A DNA stretch of 64,000 nt from JAOUFP01 sp963801505 (GTDB taxonomy: Bacteria > Nitrospirota > Thermodesulfovibrionia > Thermodesulfovibrionales > UBA6898). Of this stretch, positions 18,418-27,138 are shown piece after piece. A program made the position numbers and the translations under genes. The stretch is taken from positions 1 to 64,000 of the forward strand of contig CAWDEY010000018.1 of assembly GCA_963801505.1 (NCBI GenBank), read 5' to 3'. The stretch's first letter is position 1. Every line of letters starts with the position of its first letter. The notes beneath the pieces were generated by a model. That model ran no database searches. It had not been told where the DNA came from and saw nothing but the letters and a program-made list of their open reading frames with translations.

Positions 18418-19152
18418 TTGTCTGGGTATGCTATGAGACGGAATCATACTGAGGGGCCGGCCAAGGGGCCGGAGAGGAGAGCTGACAACGCTTCAGACAT
18501 CTACTCCTACATGGATATAGTGGCCAGGGAGGCGGAAGAGTATGCATCGGACCATACAACTCCGCTGTCTCCTCTGCTGGAGGAAGTGGAATACTTTACC
18601 CTGACAAAGACACCCTATCCCAATATGCTCACAGGACGGGTCGAAGGACGGTTCCTGCAGTTGGCAGTCCAACTCTCCGGAGCTCAGCGGATCGTTGAAA
18701 TCGGCACCTTCACCGGCTACTCAGCTCTTGCCATGGCAGAGGGTCTGCCTGAAGGTGGCCAAATACTGACTATCGAGAATAATCCGGCCCACGCAAAGAT
18801 CGCACAGGATTTCTTTGACCGGAGCCCCTGCGGCTTTAAGATCACCCTGCGCGCGGGAGAAGCACTGGAAATCCTGAAGACCCTGCCGGAGGCAAAGACC
18901 GACCTTGTTTTTATAGATGCCGACAAACAAAATTACAGCGCCTATTACAAAGAAGCAATGCGGATTTTGCGAAATGGCGGATTAATACTTGCCGACAATG
19001 CCCTGTGGTATGGCAGGATCTTTGAGCCGGAGGATGACGACAGCCGTGCAATGGCAGACTTCAACGAACTGGTGAAGGCAGACAACCGGACCGAGAAGCT
19101 GTTTCTCACAATACGCGACGGCATCTATTTAATAAGGAAGTGTGTCAGCTGA
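18418..19152 (+). CDS. SAM-dependent O-methyltransferase (caffeoyl-CoA OMT type)
   Basis: This is a class I methyltransferase with IVEIGTFTGYSALAMA (SAM site), ENNPAHAKIA and the metal/substrate motif LVFIDADKQNYSAYY. It resembles YrrM-type O-methyltransferases. The acceptor is unknown. The start is uncertain: the frame opens with TTG at 18418, while ATG at 18511 would begin nearer the conserved region. It runs convergent with proS, with the stop codons close together. Confidence 0.88.
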   Translation: MSGYAMRRNHTEGPAKGPERRADNASDIYSYMDIVAREAEEYASDHTTPLSPLLEEVEYFTLTKTPYPNMLTGRVEGRFLQLAVQLSGAQRIVEIGTFTGYSALAMAEGLPEGGQILTIENNPAHAKIAQDFFDRSPCGFKITLRAGEALEILKTLPEAKTDLVFIDADKQNYSAYYKEAMRILRNGGLILADNALWYGRIFEPEDDDSRAMADFNELVKADNRTEKLFLTIRDGIYLIRKCVS

Positions 19153-20814
19153 GCTGACCGGCCACCTCTTCAACTTTTACCTTTACTATCTCTTTGGTCT
19201 TCCGGTCCTTTATTTCTACAAGCCCCTCCCTGAGAGTTTTCTCACCCAGTATTATCTGAAAGGGAATGCCGATAAGGTCAGCGTCCTTGAACTTTACTCC
19301 AGCCCTTTCATCCCTGTCGTCCATCAGTACATCCAGACCTTTTTCAGATAATTCCCTGTATAGTCTTTCAGAGGTCTCTGTTGTTGCCTGGTCTTTCATA
19401 TTAAGCGGAAGGATTTCAACGTCAAAAGGAGATATGCTTTTTGGCCAGATTATGCCGTCTTTGTCATGACTCTGCTCAATAGCGGCAGCAGCTATGCGGG
19501 CAGGGCCGATGCCGTAGCTGCCCATGATAATCGGTTTTTCCTGTCCGTTTTCATCAAGGAATATTGCTTTAAGGGCGCTTGAGTATTTTGTGCCGAGCTT
19601 GAAGATATTGCCGATCTCTATGACCTGCTCAACATTCAAGACAGCGCCGCATTTGTACGCAGGAGTCTCCTGCCTTTGCAGTATGTATGTCATGCCATTC
19701 AGCAGAAAAATCTGTCTCTGCCTTTATTCCCCTGATGTGGTAATGGGGCTTGTTTGCCCCGCTGACATACACTCCTTCTTTCAGGCAGCTGTCAGCTACA
19801 ATCCTGAGCTTATGATCCATGGGGCCGATAAAGCCGGCCTCCACCCCGAGTATCTCCTTGACCTCTGTCTTTTGCGCGGGCCTGTGAGTGTCCAATGACC
19901 ATGGATAGTTTCTTTTCGTGGACTTCCTGGTCTCCCCTTACTAACGCCAGAACCGGTCCGTTATCACTGATCACCAGTATGCTCTTGATGAAATATTCAG
20001 GGGTCAGTTTCAGAAAGTTAGAGACTTCCTGCACTGTCCTTTTCTCAGGAGTGTGGATCTCCTCTTTTTCCCAGGCCTTTGTCTCTGTCTGAGTGGGAAT
20101 TGACAGGGCAAGCTCGATATTAGCGGAATATCCGCATTTAGGACACAGAGCGACCTTATCTTCTCCCGCAGGGCTCGGCGCCATGAATTCGTGCGAGACG
20201 CCGCCTCCCATCATGCCGGGGTCTGATTCGACCATAAGGAAATCAAGACCGCATCTTTCAAATATCCTGTGGTATGCCTCTGCATGGAGTTGGTAGTTTT
20301 TGTCGAGGGCCTCTTCTGATATGTCAAAGCTGTAGCTGTCCTTCATGGCGAATTCTCTTGTCCTTAAAATACCGCTTTTGGGTCTGGCTTCGTCCCTGAG
20401 CTTGGTCTGTATCTGGTACCATACCTGCGGCATGTCCCTGTAAGAGCGGATTTCACGTGAGGCAAGCCAGGTCATTATCTCTTCATGCGTCATACCGAGG
20501 CACATGTCACGGCCCGTCCGGTCTTTGAGCCTGAACATCTCGTCGCCTATGGCGTCCCATCTGCCGGTCTGCTGCCATATTTCAGCAGGATGCAGCACAG
20601 GCAGGGAAATCTCCTGTCCGCCTATGGCGTTCATTTCTTCCCTCAGGACTTTATTGATTTTGTTGATGACCCTCAGGCCAAGGGGCAGATACATGTATAG
20701 ACCTGAGGCCAGCTGCCTTACATACCCGGCCCTCAGCATCAGGACATGGCTTATCGCCTCTGCGTCAGCAGGCACTTCTCTGAGGGTCGGTATAAACATT
20801 TTAGAAAAAAGCAT
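19145..20814 (-). CDS. proS: Prolyl-tRNA synthetase, bacterial type, two frameshifts
   Basis: ProS charges tRNA-Pro and carries the editing insertion typical of the bacterial type. Three frames give one complete protein of about 556 residues. They run from MLFSKMFIPTLREVPADAE through TRDMCLGMTHEEIMT and RPKSGILRTREFAMKDSYSF to GSYGIGPARIAAA and the anticodon-binding domain. Frames change near 19888 (extra G) and near 19709 (extra T in a run of Ts). I chose ATG at 20814 because GGAGG precedes it; the frame extends to 20838 without a site. Functional blocks are all present. Confidence 0.92.
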
Positions 20815-20838
20815 ATTATCCTCCGAAATTTCTGTCAT

Positions 20839-21184
20839 TCCGTCTTGACCGGGTAATCTTTTCGCAAGGATTCCCTATGCGCATTGCTTGTGGGAATGAA
20901 CCAAGAAATTAACTAATTAACTAAATGCGGTCTCTGTCGCGCAGCGGTCTTCACAAATAAATTCAGTTTAGAGTAATTAAATAGGAAATCTTTAGTCAAC
21001 GGGAAGGCAGTGAATAGTGGATTACGCATGTTTTTCGACAGGTGAATCACAGAGGGATTGCACAACACAAGACCGGGGAAAAAAACGCGTATGTCATACG
21101 CCCTTCGGAATTCACGGTTTTCACACCTTTAGTTGTATTCAATACTCTCCGTGTCCAGCGTATGGGTAAAGATCAGTTAACCTA
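20839..21184. other. Intergenic region with a shared sequence block
   Basis: About 345 bases between proS and the yceH-like gene, both on the minus strand. The only recognisable content is TCCGTGTCCAGCG...GTAAAGATCAG at 21148-21182, which recurs at 36561-36603. No gene is seen. Confidence 0.4.
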
Positions 21185-21835
21185 TCAGAATTGCGCCTTG
21201 AATTCAGCGAGGGCCTGCTTCAGTTCCTCCAGTTCGCTCCTGAACCTTGAGTTTTCTTCCTCAAGCCTGCTGAGTCTCTCCTGTACCGTGTACTGAGGCG
21301 CTGTCGCCCCTGCAGCCACAGCAGCCGGCTCAGGCGAGGGTATTCCTGAAAAAAGATGCATGTGTCTGCACTCCTTCCTTCCTGTCTCCCTCGGCAGTCT
21401 TATCACAAGCGCCGGGTTGTAATCCATCAGGGCCTGCAGGTTTTTTTCGACCTCCTCCAGACTCTCAAACGGCGACATTCTTTCAGCATGGGTGCGGAGT
21501 TCCCCCGTTGTCTGAGGCCCGCGCAGCATAAGTTCGCAGACAATAGCGATTTCCTGTCTTGACAGATCAAACCTGTCGAGGATTGTATGCATATATTTTG
21601 TGACACGGCTCCCTGCTGTAAGGGTTTTCCTCGCAAGCCCCTTTTCCTGAAGGCCTTCAAGCCCCTGCGCAACATCAGCTTCATCAAAGGAAACAACAGG
21701 GCTGCGGTTGGATTTCTGGTTGCAGGCGCTTGTCAGGCTATTTAGAGACAGCGGGTAATACTCCGGGGTGGTCAGCTCCTTTTCAATAAGGCAGCCCAGG
21801 ATGCGGACCTCTGTGTCATCAAGTACGATATCCAT
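21185..21835 (-). CDS. YceH family (DUF480) protein
   Basis: The 216-residue product opens LDDTEVRILGCLIEKELTTPEYYPLS and contains SACNQKSNRSPV and ELMLRGPQTTGELRTHAERM, the paired winged-helix signature of DUF480/YceH. Its function is not known; the fold suggests nucleic-acid binding. A C-terminal coiled coil (RLEEENSRFRSELEELKQAL) is typical. It is divergent from the exported protein at 22110. Confidence 0.93.
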   Translation of the reverse strand: MDIVLDDTEVRILGCLIEKELTTPEYYPLSLNSLTSACNQKSNRSPVVSFDEADVAQGLEGLQEKGLARKTLTAGSRVTKYMHTILDRFDLSRQEIAIVCELMLRGPQTTGELRTHAERMSPFESLEEVEKNLQALMDYNPALVIRLPRETGRKECRHMHLFSGIPSPEPAAVAAGATAPQYTVQERLSRLEEENSRFRSELEELKQALAEFKAQF

Positions 21836-21903
21836 TTTGGGACCTCCATAATATCTTTTGCACGGATTGGGTCAAACAAACATGTTTATATTTTAAAACA
21901 TAC

Positions 21904-21987
21904 TATTGATGAATGGATAGCGACCGAAAATAAGGGAAATATATCTTGCATTGAGATTCGCTGCGGTCTTGCCGCAGAGTCTTAAAT
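21904..21987 (+). repeat. Four-copy hairpin element, copy 2
   Basis: It starts TATTGATGAATGGATAGCGACCG and carries CTTGCATTGAGATTCGCTGCGG. Here the inner stem is perfect: CTGCGG-TCTTG-CCGCAG, closed by GATT/AGTC. It lies 120 bases upstream of the exported-protein gene in the same orientation, within the 274-base gap at 21836-22109, which holds nothing else I recognise. Confidence 0.7.
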
Positions 21988-22109
21988 TTTATTGCTTTTG
22001 GGTGGAACATTTGACGAAAATAGACTAATATTAAGAAAATGACATGGTTGCCTTGACAGGAAAAGGCTTTATTCTGTATACCATTACTAGCAAAAAAGGA
22101 GGAGGTATT

Positions 22110-23000
22110 ATGACTTTAAAGAGAACAATAGCAATAGGGTGTTTTTTGGCAGTGCTTCTTGCGATCAGCGGTGTTTCGTGGGCTGCTGACGCGTCTCTGA
22201 AGCCCTTTGTGCTTGCATATCGAGGAGCAGGGACTATTGATGCTAAAGTGGGTGAGGTCAAGGCTGCTGTTGAAAGGGAAGGCTTTCAGGTTGTTGGGGA
22301 GTACACTCCGTACAAGGGGACTCATATAGTTGCTGTAACAAGCGAAGCGCTCAAAAATAATGCCGTAAATTCAAAATTCGGGGCATATGGGGCGGCCCTG
22401 CGCATTTCAATAACAGAAAAAGGCAAAGACCTTCAGGTTTCCTACATCAATCCCCTTTACATGGCCCAGGCCTACAGAATGAAGAATGGCCTTGCGGATA
22501 CTGCAGCGAAAATGGAGAAGGCGCTGGGCAAGAAGGAAACGTTTGGATCAAAAAACGGGCTTAGGGCCGACAAACTGCGCAAGTACCATTACATGATGTT
22601 AATGCCGTATTTTGATGATCAGGTCGAACTTGCGAAGTATAAATCCCATGAGGAAGCTCTTAAGGCTGTTGAGGCCAATCTTGCGGCAGGCAAAGGAGGC
22701 ACGGTAAAGGTCTATCGGGTGGATCTGCCCGGGAAAAAGGAGTCGGTCTTTGGCGTGGGCATCAAAGAAGGGGAGGGCGCTGATGAGGCAGTAATGAAGA
22801 CAGTTGATTACGGTGACCTCAAGCAGGCAGCTCATCTGCCTTATGAACTGATAGTATCAGACGACACTGTTTATATGCTGCACGGCAAGTTCCGCATTGC
22901 AGTGGATTTCCCTGATCTTACCATGGGCACATTTATGAAAATATCAGGCGCTCCTTCTGCTATAGAAAATACTCTAAGGCAGGTGGCTGGAGGTAAATAG
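22110..23000 (+). CDS. Exported protein of unknown function, DUF302-like
   Basis: A 296-residue protein with a clear signal peptide (MTLKRTIAIGCFLAVLLAIS, cleavage near SWA-AD). The mature part alternates beta strands and helices, with stretches such as GTIDAKVGEVKAAVEREGFQVVG that resemble DUF302-type domains. I do not recognise a catalytic motif. The start follows GGAGGAGG. Hairpin copy 2 lies in the leader region, and a terminator follows at 23042. Confidence 0.7.
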   Translation: MTLKRTIAIGCFLAVLLAISGVSWAADASLKPFVLAYRGAGTIDAKVGEVKAAVEREGFQVVGEYTPYKGTHIVAVTSEALKNNAVNSKFGAYGAALRISITEKGKDLQVSYINPLYMAQAYRMKNGLADTAAKMEKALGKKETFGSKNGLRADKLRKYHYMMLMPYFDDQVELAKYKSHEEALKAVEANLAAGKGGTVKVYRVDLPGKKESVFGVGIKEGEGADEAVMKTVDYGDLKQAAHLPYELIVSDDTVYMLHGKFRIAVDFPDLTMGTFMKISGAPSAIENTLRQVAGGK

Positions 23001-23041
23001 TCTGATTATTATTTAGAAAATACAAGTAGAGTCCTGGTTTT

Positions 23042-23085
23042 TAAAGGGATGGGAGTTTCTGCTTTTCCGGACTTCCATCCTTTTA
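23042..23085 (+). terminator. Probable intrinsic terminator
   Basis: GATGGGAGT and ACTTCCATC form a stem with one internal mismatch, extended by AAAG/CTTT and followed by TTTTATT. It lies 40 bases after the exported-protein stop. Confidence 0.6.
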
Positions 23086-23107
23086 TTAAGAGGTAACAAA
23101 ATAAAAC

Positions 23108-23410
23108 ATGAAGTTGCCAAAAGAGCACAGGCAAAAAAAGAGAGGTTCGATTTCATTACCTGTATCTATTTCGGATGCAGCAGAAATGCCGGCTGACAAG
23201 GGAAAAGTCCGCAAGGGGACAACAGCAGACCTCAGCGATTCAGGTATCGGTATCTATTCTGATATCGAACTCAAAGCGGGTACTGTACTTGAGCTCGAAT
23301 GCCCGGACATCTGGGATGCTCCAAAGAAATTCTCTGTACAATGGTGTAACAAGGTCAAATATAATTTCTACCGTATAGGGCTTGAAGTTAAGGATGAGAA
23401 CTTAAAGTGA
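23108..23410 (+). CDS. PilZ-domain protein
   Basis: A 100-residue protein with a basic start (HRQKKRGSISLPVSI) and the later PilZ motif TADLSDSGIGIYSD (residues 39-52). The RxxxR motif is less clear than in the PilZ protein at 9737. It probably binds c-di-GMP. It has no operon partner: the next gene starts 200 bases downstream. Confidence 0.7.
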   Translation: MKLPKEHRQKKRGSISLPVSISDAAEMPADKGKVRKGTTADLSDSGIGIYSDIELKAGTVLELECPDIWDAPKKFSVQWCNKVKYNFYRIGLEVKDENLK

Positions 23411-23613
23411 TATAAAGAATATTGGTAAAGGCTTTATTTCACTTTTTAAGGAATATCATGCTTAATAATTAATCCGTTTTGCCTGTCTGCAATGTTCAGG
23501 TAAGTTTTTTTGAGGGTATAATCACCGGTCTCTTCCTGTACAAAAAAATGCCGTGATATGCCATGCCCTGTTTCATCGAAACAAGTCCCTCTGGTCTGCT
23601 AATATAGATACCT

Positions 23614-24264
23614 ATGAAAATCAAGCTGATTATCTTTGATCTTGACGGCACGCTCGTTGATTCCGCTCCCGATATAACGAACGCGCTTAATTATGCCTCA
23701 GGACCTTATGGTTTTGAACAATTGACTGTAGAAAGGACGACCAGCCTGGTTGGGGAGGGCGTTACAAGACTTATAGAAAAGCTTGTCGGCCAAAAGGCAG
23801 AAGGTCTGAAGGATGTTGTGCTGAAGAGGTTTCTGGAGTACTACAGCGAACATCTTACGGACTTTACGGTCCCTTATCCAGGAGTTCGTGAAACGCTTAA
23901 GATGCTCGGGGAGTACCGAAAGGCTGTGCTCTCAAATAAAAGAGAGGACCTCTCCAGAGGTCTGCTTGAAAACCTTGGGCTTTCCGGTTATTTTGATATT
24001 ATCTGGGGCAGCGACAGTGTGTCTGAAAAAAAACCTTCACCAGCGCCTGTGCTTGAGATGCTTAAGAAGATCTCCTGTGGGGCTGATGAGGCTGTTATGG
24101 TCGGTGACAGCAATTATGACATAGAGGCAGGCAGGGCAGCAGGAGTAAGGACAGTGGCTGTTTCTTATGGCTACAGGGACATAAGCCTACTGAGGGAGGC
24201 AGATTTTATCATAGACAATATGCGGGAGTTAATATTAAAACTGGACCTGTTTAATGCAAACTGA
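23614..24264 (+). CDS. gph: HAD-family phosphoglycolate phosphatase-like hydrolase
   Basis: The 216-residue product has HAD motif I DLDGTLVDSAPDI (residues 9-21), motif II VLSNK near 108, motif III Lys in SEKKPSP and motif IV MVGDSNYDIEAG. The cap region after motif I and the length match Gph. Substrate preference is inferred from family only. It overlaps the next methyltransferase by 11 bases. Confidence 0.85.
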   Translation: MKIKLIIFDLDGTLVDSAPDITNALNYASGPYGFEQLTVERTTSLVGEGVTRLIEKLVGQKAEGLKDVVLKRFLEYYSEHLTDFTVPYPGVRETLKMLGEYRKAVLSNKREDLSRGLLENLGLSGYFDIIWGSDSVSEKKPSPAPVLEMLKKISCGADEAVMVGDSNYDIEAGRAAGVRTVAVSYGYRDISLLREADFIIDNMRELILKLDLFNAN

Positions 24265-25009
24265 CATGGAAACTACGCTTGATGGCATACGCGATATAAA
24301 GGTTTATCAAAACAGGAAAGGCTACAGGTTTTCTGTTGATGCGCTGTTGCTCTATTGTTTTGTAAATGTGAAGCACGCTGAGAACATCGCGGACCTTGGA
24401 ACAGGTTCAGGGATCATCGGCCTGCTGTTGGGCAGGAAGTATTCTGATGCAAAGGTCATGCTAGTGGAACTTCAGGAGTCCCTGTACATCCTGGCTGAAA
24501 AGAATATTATTATGAACGGTCTGGAAGACAGGGTCAAAGTGGTGCTTGCCGACATAAAAGATATAAAAAAGAAAATACCCCCGCGGCAATATGATCTGGT
24601 TGTTTCAAACCCGCCTTTTCGGAAGCCCACGACAGGTCTTCTCAGCATTGGAGAGGAAAAGGCTGTGGCAAGGCACGAGCTGAGACTGGAGCTTATTGAT
24701 CTGACAGCGGCTGCATCTCATCTGCTGAAGGCGCGCGGGAGGTTCTGCATGATATTTCATCCTGAGAGGCTTTTTGAAGTTATCGATACACTCAGGAAAA
24801 ACCGGCTGGAGCCAAAGAGGCTCAGGTTTGTCCATAATGATATCAAGGCTACCTCCAAGATAGTGCTGATAGAGGCTGTAAAGGATGGACGCGCAGGCAT
24901 CAAAGTGGAAAACCCTCTTTTTATGTACAATGAAAAAGGAGAATATACTTCCGAGGTCAGTGAAATGTACGGGAAACACCAGTCGGAGACAGGACCGATC
25001 GGCTTGTAA
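24254..25009 (+). CDS. tRNA1(Val) (adenine-37-N6)-methyltransferase-like protein
   Basis: A class I N6-adenine methyltransferase. The SAM motif is ADLGTGSGIIGLLLG (near residue 46) and the catalytic NPPF is VVSNPPFRKP (near 118). Layout and length match TrmN6/YfiC. The start ATG lies inside the gph end, so the two are probably co-translated. Confidence 0.88.
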   Translation: MQTDMETTLDGIRDIKVYQNRKGYRFSVDALLLYCFVNVKHAENIADLGTGSGIIGLLLGRKYSDAKVMLVELQESLYILAEKNIIMNGLEDRVKVVLADIKDIKKKIPPRQYDLVVSNPPFRKPTTGLLSIGEEKAVARHELRLELIDLTAAASHLLKARGRFCMIFHPERLFEVIDTLRKNRLEPKRLRFVHNDIKATSKIVLIEAVKDGRAGIKVENPLFMYNEKGEYTSEVSEMYGKHQSETGPIGL

Positions 25010-25091
25010 ATGAAAATTGCAATTAGTTTATCTGTATATTTTATGGTCCCATCCGGTATAATACAGCAATACTTTTAAAGAAGGAATTTCA

Positions 25092-25181
25092 ATGAGATTT
25101 ATCAGGATTTTTTTCAGGCCTATGATTGCCGCTCTTTTTATACCTGCATATGCAGTCCCCAATAAAGAAATGAATATTTAA
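25092..25181 (+). CDS. Possible 29-codon peptide coupled to the exonuclease gene
   Basis: An AAGGAATTTC site precedes ATG at 25092. The 29-residue frame is basic then hydrophobic (MRFIRIFFRPMIAALFIPAYA) and its stop overlaps the next gene's ATG as TAATG. It could be a small membrane peptide, a leader that couples translation, or chance. Only the sequence context supports it. Confidence 0.4.
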   Translation: MRFIRIFFRPMIAALFIPAYAVPNKEMNI

Positions 25182-25963
25182 TGATTAGAAATACTTTCTG
25201 CATCCTTGAAGGAATAGGCGAAAAACTAGAGAAACGGATATGGAAAGAAGGGATTTTAACCTGGGAAGACTTCACCAACGCATCCGAACTGTTTGGATTC
25301 AGTAAAGAAAGAAAACGGCTGTTTGACCAGAGCCTGTTGAGGCATAAAGCTGAACTTGATGCAGGCAACGCGGGTTATTTCAGCAAAAAGCTGAAACGCC
25401 GGGAACACTGGCGGCTCTATGACTCCTTCAAAAAAGACGCTGTCTGTCTTGATATTGAAACCAACGGGTTGCAGCCCCAGAGCGGCGGCTATGTGACTGT
25501 AGTAGGTCTTTACGACGGCTATGATTACAAAGCCCTTGTCAGGGGCGAAAATCTTAGCGCTGAAAATCTCAGAAATGAACTGCAGCAATATAAATGCCTT
25601 ATAACGTTTTATGGGTCGGCCTTTGATGTCCCATTTCTATTAAGGTCTTTCAGCGGACTAGAGTTTAATGTCCCGCATTTTGATCTTTGTTTCGGGGTAA
25701 AAAGGCTGGGTTTCAAGGGAGGGTTGAAAAAACTCGAACATGACCTTGGTATTGAGCGTGATGAAGCAGTGATCGGACTGGATGGATATGATGCGGTCAA
25801 ACTCTGGGATTCAGCAAGAAAAGGTTCTGCGGAATCACTGGAGAGGCTTATAAAATACAACAGGGAAGATACTGTAAATCTTATGCAGATCGCGACCATA
25901 CTCTATGAAAGACTTAAACATTCAACCGGAATAGAGGAATATCTGTCCTGTGGAGTTGCTTGA
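25181..25963 (+). CDS. YprB-like RNase H-fold exonuclease
   Basis: The 260-residue protein has DEDD-type exonuclease motifs: LDIETNG (residues 87-93), TFYGSAFDVPFLLRSF (near 145) and YNREDTVNL (near 226). This is the YprB ribonuclease H-like domain. The N-terminal 50 residues may form a helix-hairpin-helix-like region (ILEGIGEKLEKRIW). Substrate is unknown. It overlaps the recombinase gene by 14 bases. Confidence 0.82.
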   Translation: MIRNTFCILEGIGEKLEKRIWKEGILTWEDFTNASELFGFSKERKRLFDQSLLRHKAELDAGNAGYFSKKLKRREHWRLYDSFKKDAVCLDIETNGLQPQSGGYVTVVGLYDGYDYKALVRGENLSAENLRNELQQYKCLITFYGSAFDVPFLLRSFSGLEFNVPHFDLCFGVKRLGFKGGLKKLEHDLGIERDEAVIGLDGYDAVKLWDSARKGSAESLERLIKYNREDTVNLMQIATILYERLKHSTGIEEYLSCGVA

Positions 25964-26822
25964 GAGTTTTTTTACTTACCTGACCGTAGAAAAAGGTCTT
26001 TCGAAAAATACCCTTAGTTCATACGCTGCTGACCTGAAGAGATATTCTCTTTTTTTAAAGGAAAGAGAAAAAGATATAGCCTCTGCGCTTCGTAGCGATA
26101 TCATAGATTTTAACGAGGCCTTAAGAAACGATGGCTATTCAGTGCCGAGCATCTGCAGGTACCTCTCATCAATCAAGGCGATCTATAAATATCTGCTTAT
26201 AGAGAATATTCTGGAGACCGACCCCTCTGATAATATACATATGCCTAAAAAATGGGAAAGACTTCCGAAGGCCTTAAGCATCTCTGAGGTTATGGAGCTT
26301 CTCCACGCCAGTTTCCCGGAAAAGACCGTACTGAGAGACTCTGCAATGCTTGAACTCCTTTATTCCTCAGGCTTGCGCGTAAGCGAACTGGTGAAGATAA
26401 AGCTGGGAGACATTCATTTTGATGCCGGTTTTGTAAGGCTTATGGGTAAGGGGGCCAAGGAACGTGTAGTGCCGGTCAATACGCGGGCACTTGAAAAGGT
26501 CAGGATATATATGGAAAAAGAGAGGCCGGAAACACTCAAAAAAAGACAATCCCCTTATCTGTTTGTGACCAGGATGGGCAAGCCTATGAGCAGACAGCAT
26601 TTCTGGCAGACCCTGAAGGCCATAGGAAAACAGGCGGGTCTGGAGATTTCACCTCATACGATACGGCATTGTTTTGCCACACATCTTCTTGAAGGAGGGG
26701 CTGATCTCAGGTCTGTTCAGAAGATGCTGGGACATTCCGATATTTCAACTACCCAGATTTATACAAAGGTAACGACTGACAGGATCAAGAAGGTCTTCAA
26801 AGCATATCATCCCAGGTCGTGA
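25950..26822 (+). CDS. xerD: XerC/XerD-type tyrosine recombinase
   Basis: A 290-residue recombinase with an N-terminal SAM-like core-binding domain (residues 3-85) and a catalytic domain. Catalytic residues are visible: Arg in SSGLRVSELV (near 148), Lys in GKGAKERVV, HTIRH (near 241), His in LGHSDISTTQIYT and its Tyr (near 277). Length and motifs fit the chromosome dimer-resolving Xer proteins rather than a phage integrase. XerC versus XerD is not decided by sequence. It starts at GTG within the previous gene. Confidence 0.88.
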   Translation: MELLESFFTYLTVEKGLSKNTLSSYAADLKRYSLFLKEREKDIASALRSDIIDFNEALRNDGYSVPSICRYLSSIKAIYKYLLIENILETDPSDNIHMPKKWERLPKALSISEVMELLHASFPEKTVLRDSAMLELLYSSGLRVSELVKIKLGDIHFDAGFVRLMGKGAKERVVPVNTRALEKVRIYMEKERPETLKKRQSPYLFVTRMGKPMSRQHFWQTLKAIGKQAGLEISPHTIRHCFATHLLEGGADLRSVQKMLGHSDISTTQIYTKVTTDRIKKVFKAYHPRS

Positions 26823-26936
26823 ACCGTGAAATGTGGATCGCAAGTCACCGATATCTTTCAAAGGTGACGAGGATTCACACTTTCAGAAAAGGAGAATCCG
26901 TTTCATCCTCCGATGTCTCCGAGTGTTTGCCGGCTA

Positions 26937-26966
26937 TTGACTTTGGGCCTGATCTAAGGCTATTAT
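26937..26966 (+). promoter_or_regulatory. Promoter upstream of the manganese riboswitch
   Basis: TTGACT (26937-26942), an 18-base spacer and TATTAT (26961-26966) form a good sigma70-type promoter. Transcription would start just before the aptamer. The 110 bases between xerD and this promoter hold nothing recognisable. Confidence 0.6.
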
Positions 26967-26973
26967 TTCACCA

Positions 26974-27068
26974 GTAAAGGGGAGTAGCTGAGTCAGTGGC
27001 TATCGTCAACACGGCCTGAAAAGCCCGGTACCACTGGTTAGATAAAACTAATAAGCGAGACTTTTACC
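26974..27068 (+). ncRNA. yybP-ykoY (Mn2+) riboswitch aptamer
   Basis: The sequence has the two nearly invariant blocks of this class: GTAAAGGGGAGTAGC at the 5' end and AAGCGAGACTTTTAC at the 3' end, whose outer bases pair to form P1. Internal arms (CAGTGG/CCACTG) fit the variable helix. The class senses Mn2+ and typically controls exporters and related proteins. Here it precedes a P-type ATPase. The 3' block is reused by the terminator that follows. Confidence 0.9.
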
Positions 27069-27108
27069 GCGGGAATATATTTCCGTGGTAAAGGTCTTTT
27101 TTTTATGG
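27058..27108 (+). terminator. Terminator acting as riboswitch expression platform
   Basis: AGACTTTTACCGCGG pairs with CCGTGGTAAAGGTCT around a short AT-rich loop and is followed by eight Ts. The 5' half of this stem (CTTTTAC) is also the 3' strand of aptamer helix P1, so the two folds exclude each other. Mn2+ binding would favour P1 and readthrough into the ATPase gene. Confidence 0.88.
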
Positions 27109-27138
27109 GAAAATTCAAGGGAGCAGTAAAGGAGATAT

